Origin: Chloroflexota bacterium | Lineage (GTDB): Bacteria > Chloroflexota > Anaerolineae > Aggregatilineales > Phototrophicaceae | Direction of reading: 5' to 3' | NCBI GenBank assembly: GCA_014338005.1 | Contig: QUBZ01000023.1 | Coordinates: 1-47,406 of the forward strand | Length of the DNA stretch: 47,406 nucleotides | Shown: positions 43,103 through 47,406 of the stretch, piece after piece | Position numbering within the stretch: position 1 is the stretch's first letter | Layout of the letters: every line of letters starts with the position of its first letter | Position numbers and translations under genes: made by a program | Notes under the pieces: generated by a model | Database searches by the model: none | The model's input: only the letters and a program-made list of their open reading frames with translations | What the model was told of the DNA's origin: nothing

Positions 43103-45343
43103 ATGGCTAAAAAACGCCTTGCCATTCTAACCAGCGGAGGGGACGCGCCGGGCATGAATGCCGCCATCCGGGCTGTCGTCCGCACCGGCCTGGATTGGGG
43201 AGCCGAGGTTTATGCAATTTACGAAGGTTATCAGGGTTTGATTGACGGCGGCAGTCAAATCCGCAAAATGACATGGGACTCGGTTGGCGGCATCCTGCAC
43301 CGAGGCGGAACGGTAATCGGAACGGCGCGCTGCGAGGCGTTTCGCACGCATGAGGGACGCCGCCAGGCCGCGCACAATTTGCTTAAACACCAGATAGACA
43401 GCCTGGTGGTGATCGGCGGGGACGGCAGCCTGACCGGCGCCAACCTGTTCCGCCAGGAATGGCCCATGCTGTTGCGCGAGCTGGTCGAAAGGGGCGAAAT
43501 TGACCAGAAAACAGCCGACCGTCACGCCTTTCTCGCGGTTGTCGGTCTGGTCGGCTCGATAGACAACGATATGCACGGCACCGATATGACCATCGGCGCG
43601 GATACCGCCCTGCACCGCATCACCGAAGCGATTGACGCTCTTAGCAGCACCGCCGCCAGCCACCAGCGCACGTTCGTCGTCAAGGTTATGGGGCGGCACT
43701 GCGGTTATCTGGCGCTGATGGCCTGCCTTGCCACCGGCGCGGAATGGGTGCTGATCCCGGAATGCCCGCCAGAAATGGACAACTGGCAGGAAAAAATGGT
43801 CGCAGACCTCAAAGCCGGGCGTAAAGCCGGGCGGCGAGAAAGCATCGTCGTCATTGCCGAAGGCGCTCGTGACCGGCACGGCAACCCCATCGGCAGCACC
43901 GAAGTCGTCAAAGCCCTGGAAGAAGGTCTGGGCGAGGAAGTCCGCGCGACGGTGCTGGGACACGTTCAGCGCGGCGGTATGCCCAGCGCCTTCGACCGCA
44001 ACCTGGGTACGTTGATGGGGTATGCCGCCGTCGAAGCTGTTTTTGACGCCACGCCGGAAACCGAGCCGCAGTTGATCTGCCTGCGCGGCAACCGCATCAA
44101 ACGCGCCCCGCTGATGGAATGCGTGGAACGAACCCGCGCCGTCGCCGACGCGATCAACGCCCAGGATTACGAACGCGCGATGGAACTGCGCGGCGGCAGC
44201 TTCACCCAGGCGTTCCGCACCCTGCGAACGCTTAACCGCTCCCTGCCCCACGCCCCAACCGCCGGGCAGACACGCCTGCGGTTGGCAGTTATGAACTGCG
44301 GCGCGCCCGCCCCCGGCATGAATACAGCCGTCCGGGCGGCGGTGCGTATCGGCCTAGACAAAGGCCACACTATGCTGGGCGTCACTAACGGCTTTCAAGG
44401 GCTGATTGACGGTGAAATCCGCGAACTGGACTGGATGAGCGTCAACGGCTGGGCATCGGTGGGCGGCGCGGAATTAGGCACCAGCCGCATCACGCCCACC
44501 GGACGCCACCTGTACAGCATCGCCCGCACCATCGAAAAACATGAAATTCAAGGGCTTCTGCTCATCGGCGGCTGGACGGCCTATAAAGGCGCTTACGAGA
44601 TGTACCACCACCGCGACGACTACCCGGCTTTTAACATTCCGATGATCTGCCTGCCTGCTTCCATCAACAACAACCTGCCCGGCTCCGAGTTAAGCGTCGG
44701 CGCGGATACCGCGCTCAACAACATCGCCTGGGCGGTTGATCGCATCAAACAATCGGCCATCGCCCAGGAACGCTGTTTTGTCGTGGAGGTGATGGGCCGC
44801 CGCTGCGGTTATCTGGCTTTGATGAGCGGCCTGGCAACCGGCGCGGAGCGCGTTTACCTGCATGAGGAAGGGGTCACTCTGCGCGATTTGCAGGAGGACT
44901 TAAACCAGATCGTCGCAGGCTTCAAACACGGCAAGCGGCTGGGGCTGATTATCCGCAACGAAAACGCCAACCCCGTTTACACTTCGGACTTCATGGCGGC
45001 GCTGTTCGAGGAAGAAGGCGGCGCACTGTTCGACGTGCGCCAGACCATTCTGGGACACTTACAGCAGGGGGGCGATCCCTCTCCCTTCGACCGGATTCAG
45101 GCCACCCGGCTGGCAGCCCGCTGCGTGGAGTTTTTGATCGAAAATGCGCTGGCGCATGTCCCCGCCAGCGCCTTCATCGGCCTGGGCGCGGGCGGAATTC
45201 AAATCCTCTCGATTGAGGAGTTCCCCAAAATGATTGACGAAACCCACCAGCGCCCCAAAAACCAGTGGTGGCTTGACCTGCGCCCCATCGCCGGCATCCT
45301 GTCTCAGCTCGGCCCGCGTTCCCGCCCGCCGGAGAAAAACTGA
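43103..45343 (+). CDS. pfk: Double-length 6-phosphofructokinase of eukaryotic type
   Basis: The enzyme phosphorylates fructose 6-phosphate, the committed glycolytic step. At 746 aa it is two fused PFK domains. The N-half (about 1-385) is catalytic: LTSGGDAPGMNAAIRA, GGDGSLTGA (Gly rather than Asp, the ATP-type marker), VGLVGSIDND with the catalytic Asp, MGRHCGYLAL, and GHVQRGGMPSAFDR. The C-half (about 390-746) repeats the fold, but GGDGS reads GGWTAY and the IDND loop reads SINNN. These are the kinds of change seen in the regulatory half of eukaryotic PFK. The ending NQWWLDLRP also recalls animal enzymes. AGGGGG lies 12 bases before ATG 43103; a TTG three codons earlier is possible. Ordinary bacterial PfkA is about 320 aa. 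Confidence 0.92.
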   Translation: MAKKRLAILTSGGDAPGMNAAIRAVVRTGLDWGAEVYAIYEGYQGLIDGGSQIRKMTWDSVGGILHRGGTVIGTARCEAFRTHEGRRQAAHNLLKHQIDSLVVIGGDGSLTGANLFRQEWPMLLRELVERGEIDQKTADRHAFLAVVGLVGSIDNDMHGTDMTIGADTALHRITEAIDALSSTAASHQRTFVVKVMGRHCGYLALMACLATGAEWVLIPECPPEMDNWQEKMVADLKAGRKAGRRESIVVIAEGARDRHGNPIGSTEVVKALEEGLGEEVRATVLGHVQRGGMPSAFDRNLGTLMGYAAVEAVFDATPETEPQLICLRGNRIKRAPLMECVERTRAVADAINAQDYERAMELRGGSFTQAFRTLRTLNRSLPHAPTAGQTRLRLAVMNCGAPAPGMNTAVRAAVRIGLDKGHTMLGVTNGFQGLIDGEIRELDWMSVNGWASVGGAELGTSRITPTGRHLYSIARTIEKHEIQGLLLIGGWTAYKGAYEMYHHRDDYPAFNIPMICLPASINNNLPGSELSVGADTALNNIAWAVDRIKQSAIAQERCFVVEVMGRRCGYLALMSGLATGAERVYLHEEGVTLRDLQEDLNQIVAGFKHGKRLGLIIRNENANPVYTSDFMAALFEEEGGALFDVRQTILGHLQQGGDPSPFDRIQATRLAARCVEFLIENALAHVPASAFIGLGAGGIQILSIEEFPKMIDETHQRPKNQWWLDLRPIAGILSQLGPRSRPPEKN

Positions 45344-45366
45344 TACACTGCCAACAAACCGCTGCG

Positions 45367-45393
45367 GAACAGGGGGCTTGAAGCCCCTTGTTC
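45367..45393 (+). terminator. Hairpin after the phosphofructokinase gene
   Basis: GAACAGGGGGCTT and AAGCCCCTTGTTC form a long stem with one G-T pair and a very tight loop, 23 bp after the stop codon. There is no T-tract, so it may be a REP-type palindrome that limits 3' decay rather than a classical terminator. Confidence 0.55.
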
Positions 45394-45452
45394 TATAATG
45401 CGCCAAATCGTTAAAATTGCGACGGCAGCGTGTAAGCCCGGTCAGCTCCCCA

Positions 45453-45481
45453 TTGACGAACCCCAACCCCGCCGCTAGAAT
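45453..45481 (+). promoter_or_regulatory. Sigma70-type promoter of rplY
   Basis: TTGACG (45453-45458), a 17-bp spacer and TAGAAT (45476-45481), one mismatch from consensus in each box. The start codon is about 75 bp downstream of the expected transcription start. Confidence 0.7.
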
Positions 45482-45564
45482 GACCCTATTCCGAACTTAA
45501 ATATCGAGTATTACGCGACAGCAGCCCGGCCTGCGCCATACGCTGTCCGAAGGAGTCCCTAATC

Positions 45565-46218
45565 GTGGCCGAGAAATATGTTTTGGAGGCGCAGTCGCGC
45601 GCGACCACCGGTAAAAAAGTCAGCCAGCTGCGCCGCCAGGGGTTGGTTCCAGCCATCGTTTATGGCGCGCACATCGCACCTGTCAATATCCAGATACCCT
45701 ACCGCCCACTGGAAGTGACCCTGATGAAAGCCGGCGGCACACATCTGATTGATATTCAGGTGGATGGCGGCGTTTATACCGTCCTGGCCCGCGAAGTTCA
45801 GCGGGATGTCTTACGCAGCGACATCCTGCATGTGGACTTTTTCGCCGTGGATGAGGCGACTAAAATCCGCGTGGAAGTGCCGATTCATTTCGTCAACGAA
45901 AGCCCGGCGGTGGAAGCGCGCCTGGGGGTGTTGATGACCGGCCCCACCACCCTTACTGTCGAAACGCTGCCGAGCAAACTGTTAAGCCAGATTGAAGTTG
46001 ACATTTCCGGCCTGACCGCCGTCGGTGATGCCGTTTATGTCCGCGACCTGAAACTCGGCCCGGACGTGACGGTTGTAAACGACCCGGATGAAATGATCGT
46101 GCGGATCAGCCAGACGGCAGCCGCCCGCGCGCTTGAAGAAGAAGAAGCCGAAGAAGTGGTTACGCCTGCCGAAGTCGAGATTATTCAGAAGGGCAAAGTC
46201 GAGGAAGACGAGGAATAA
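45565..46218 (+). CDS. rplY: Ribosomal protein bL25 (TL5/CTC family)
   Basis: bL25 binds 5S rRNA in the large ribosomal subunit. The 217-aa protein is the long CTC/TL5 form. The N-terminal 5S-binding domain begins EAQSRATTGKKVSQLRRQGLVPAIVYG, and the C-terminal beta domain includes VPIHFVNESPAVEARLGVL near residue 112. A Glu-rich tail ends the protein. The start is GTG, with AAGGAG nine bases upstream. A clear terminator follows. Confidence 0.95.
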   Translation: MAEKYVLEAQSRATTGKKVSQLRRQGLVPAIVYGAHIAPVNIQIPYRPLEVTLMKAGGTHLIDIQVDGGVYTVLAREVQRDVLRSDILHVDFFAVDEATKIRVEVPIHFVNESPAVEARLGVLMTGPTTLTVETLPSKLLSQIEVDISGLTAVGDAVYVRDLKLGPDVTVVNDPDEMIVRISQTAAARALEEEEAEEVVTPAEVEIIQKGKVEEDEE

Positions 46219-46246
46219 TTTCCTCACTCATCACATTAACATCTTT

Positions 46247-46280
46247 ACAGGGGCGTGCGGTGCGCCCCTGTTTTATTTCT
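46247..46280 (+). terminator. Rho-independent terminator of rplY
   Basis: A perfect 9-bp stem (ACAGGGGCG / CGCCCCTGT), a 7-nt loop and the run TTTTATTTCT. It stands between the convergent rplY and gyrA genes and may serve both, though the T-tract favours the plus strand. Confidence 0.85.
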
Positions 46281-46293
46281 GGCAGCGGTTTAT

Positions 46294-47406
46294 CTACGCG
46301 CCGTTGTCATGGTCGCTTCCGCCGTTGTCCATGACCGTCAAACTGACCACTTCATCACCTTCGGCCAGATGCATCACCACCACACCCTGAGCATTACGCC
46401 CGGTTTCGCGGATTTCCGCCAGTTTTGTCCGCAGCACCACGCCAAACTTGGTCATCAGCATAATATCATCATCCGGGTTGATACAGCGCATGGCGACAAT
46501 TGGCCCGGTTTTGTCATTCCGCGCCAGCGTGCGAATACCGACGCCGTACCGCCCCTGCGACCGGTAATCTTCCAGGAGTGTGCGTTTGCCAAAGCCGTTG
46601 CGCGTCACCACCAGCATATGCGTATGGTCGGCGCACACCACGTCCATGCCCGCCACCCAGTCGCCAGCTTCCAGCCGGATGGCATTAACGCCGGCTGCCG
46701 GGCGTCCCATCATCCGCACTTCGGACTCGTGGAAGCGGATGCTTTGCCCATTCTGCGTCACCAGAATGACATCCTGATCGCCGTCGGTAAATTTCACCCA
46801 TCCCAGGTAATCGTCGCTGTCCAGCGTCATAGCAATCAGGCCGCTTGGCCGCACCGCCGCGAATTCCTTCAGCGCCACCCGCTTGATACGCCCCTGCACC
46901 GTCGCCATGACAAAATAACCGTCATGGTCGAACGATTCTACCGGCAGCACGGCAGTGATATACTCGTCTGGCGACAGATTCAAAACCGTGTGAATCAGCG
47001 TCCCTCGGTTCGCGCGCCCCGTTTCCATAATGCGGAACGCCCGCTCCGAATAGACCTTTCCCTTATCGCTGAAGAACAGAATCGTATCGTGATTGTTGGC
47101 GGTGAAAATTTCAAACAGCACATCTTCTTCTTTGGTCGTCATCCCGATGACGCCCTTGCCGCCCCGCCGCTGCGCCCGGTAAGCGGTCGCCGGGACTCGT
47201 TTGATATACCCCCGCGTGCTGAGCGAGATGATAACCTGCTCATCACGCACCAGGTCGGCCTCATCGAATTCAGTGTTCACGCCGCGCAGGATTTGCGTCC
47301 GCCGCTCGTCGCCGTATCGTTCAGCCATTTCCAGAATATCGGCGCGAATCAGATCGCGTATTTTGGCGGGTGACGCCAGCAAATCTTCCAGGTAGGCGAT
47401 GCGCGC
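46294..47406 (-). CDS. gyrA: DNA gyrase subunit A, C-terminal part (cut by window edge)
   Basis: Gyrase A cuts and rejoins DNA during negative supercoiling. Only about 370 residues are in the window; the frame continues past 47406. The visible part starts in the coiled-coil end of the breakage-reunion domain (DLLASPAKIRDLIRADILEMAERYGDERRTQI) and then gives the six-bladed beta-pinwheel. It contains the GyrA box QRRGGKGV, which separates GyrA from ParC, and the repeated blade pattern (LFFSDKGKVY, MATVQGRIKRV, LVTQNGQSIRF, VVTRNGFGKR, LMTKFGVVLR). The catalytic tyrosine lies outside the window. Confidence 0.95.
   Translation of the reverse strand, partial: ARIAYLEDLLASPAKIRDLIRADILEMAERYGDERRTQILRGVNTEFDEADLVRDEQVIISLSTRGYIKRVPATAYRAQRRGGKGVIGMTTKEEDVLFEIFTANNHDTILFFSDKGKVYSERAFRIMETGRANRGTLIHTVLNLSPDEYITAVLPVESFDHDGYFVMATVQGRIKRVALKEFAAVRPSGLIAMTLDSDDYLGWVKFTDGDQDVILVTQNGQSIRFHESEVRMMGRPAAGVNAIRLEAGDWVAGMDVVCADHTHMLVVTRNGFGKRTLLEDYRSQGRYGVGIRTLARNDKTGPIVAMRCINPDDDIMLMTKFGVVLRTKLAEIRETGRNAQGVVVMHLAEGDEVVSLTVMDNGGSDHDNGA

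Noticed and set aside
46255..47373. A 372-codon open frame on the plus strand opposite gyrA
   Set aside because: It is fully antisense to the gyrase A pinwheel, and its start lies inside the rplY terminator.

Overview
The window looks like chromosomal DNA of a GC-rich member of the Chloroflexota, probably Anaerolineae-like. The taxonomic call is inference. It rests on two co-occurring membrane families described mainly from Chloroflexi and archaea (Chlor_Arch_YYY/DUF2298 and the TIGR03663 'Agl23' family), an LDH-like malate dehydrogenase beside an ATP-dependent PEP carboxykinase, and a TL5/CTC-type bL25. No phage, CRISPR array or complete insertion sequence was seen.

Layout. (a) 1-8.4 kb is housekeeping: the 5' tip of a secreted protein, recJ, fmt, a metallophosphoesterase, mdh, pckA with an upstream CRP/FNR-like palindrome, a histidine phosphatase, and two small unknown genes. 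(b) 8.5-11.4 kb is a large secreted protein with a GH16-like domain (EIDIE motif) and fibronectin-like repeats. (c) 11.4-20.2 kb is era, then convergent to it the nusA-ylxR-infB-rbfA-nrnA-(DsrE/YedF-like)-truB-ribF transcription/translation cluster. (d) 20.5-41.3 kb is a run of ten co-directional minus-strand genes with overlaps or gaps of at most 72 bp. It holds an LPG-synthase-type flippase domain protein, a GT4 glycosyltransferase, a methyltransferase, three GT39/PMT-like membrane proteins or domains, two Chlor_Arch_YYY proteins (one fused to a PMT-like half), an Agl23-like protein fused to an NHL beta-propeller, and an ECF sigma/anti-sigma pair. (e) 41.4-43.1 kb is tRNA-Gly(CCC), a repeat-rich accessory patch with a truncated formylglycine-generating-enzyme-like gene, and a 59-aa membrane protein. 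(f) 43.1-47.4 kb is a double-length phosphofructokinase of eukaryotic type, bL25, and the 3' part of gyrA.

The most interesting observation is in (d). The sequence in front of four genes of the run (flippase, YYY fusion, second YYY protein, ECF sigma factor) carries GGAAA followed, after exactly 15 bp of spacer behind the hexamer, by a TATAAT-like hexamer. Housekeeping genes in the same window instead show TTGAC-type -35 boxes with 16-17 bp spacers. I infer an autoregulated ECF sigma regulon controlling an envelope glycan assembly system of unknown product. The second is the phosphofructokinase. It has two fused PFK halves, the second with altered catalytic loops, and resembles animal/fungal PFK more than ordinary 320-aa bacterial PfkA.

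All family assignments are by reading motifs and from memory of the families. No database search was run.
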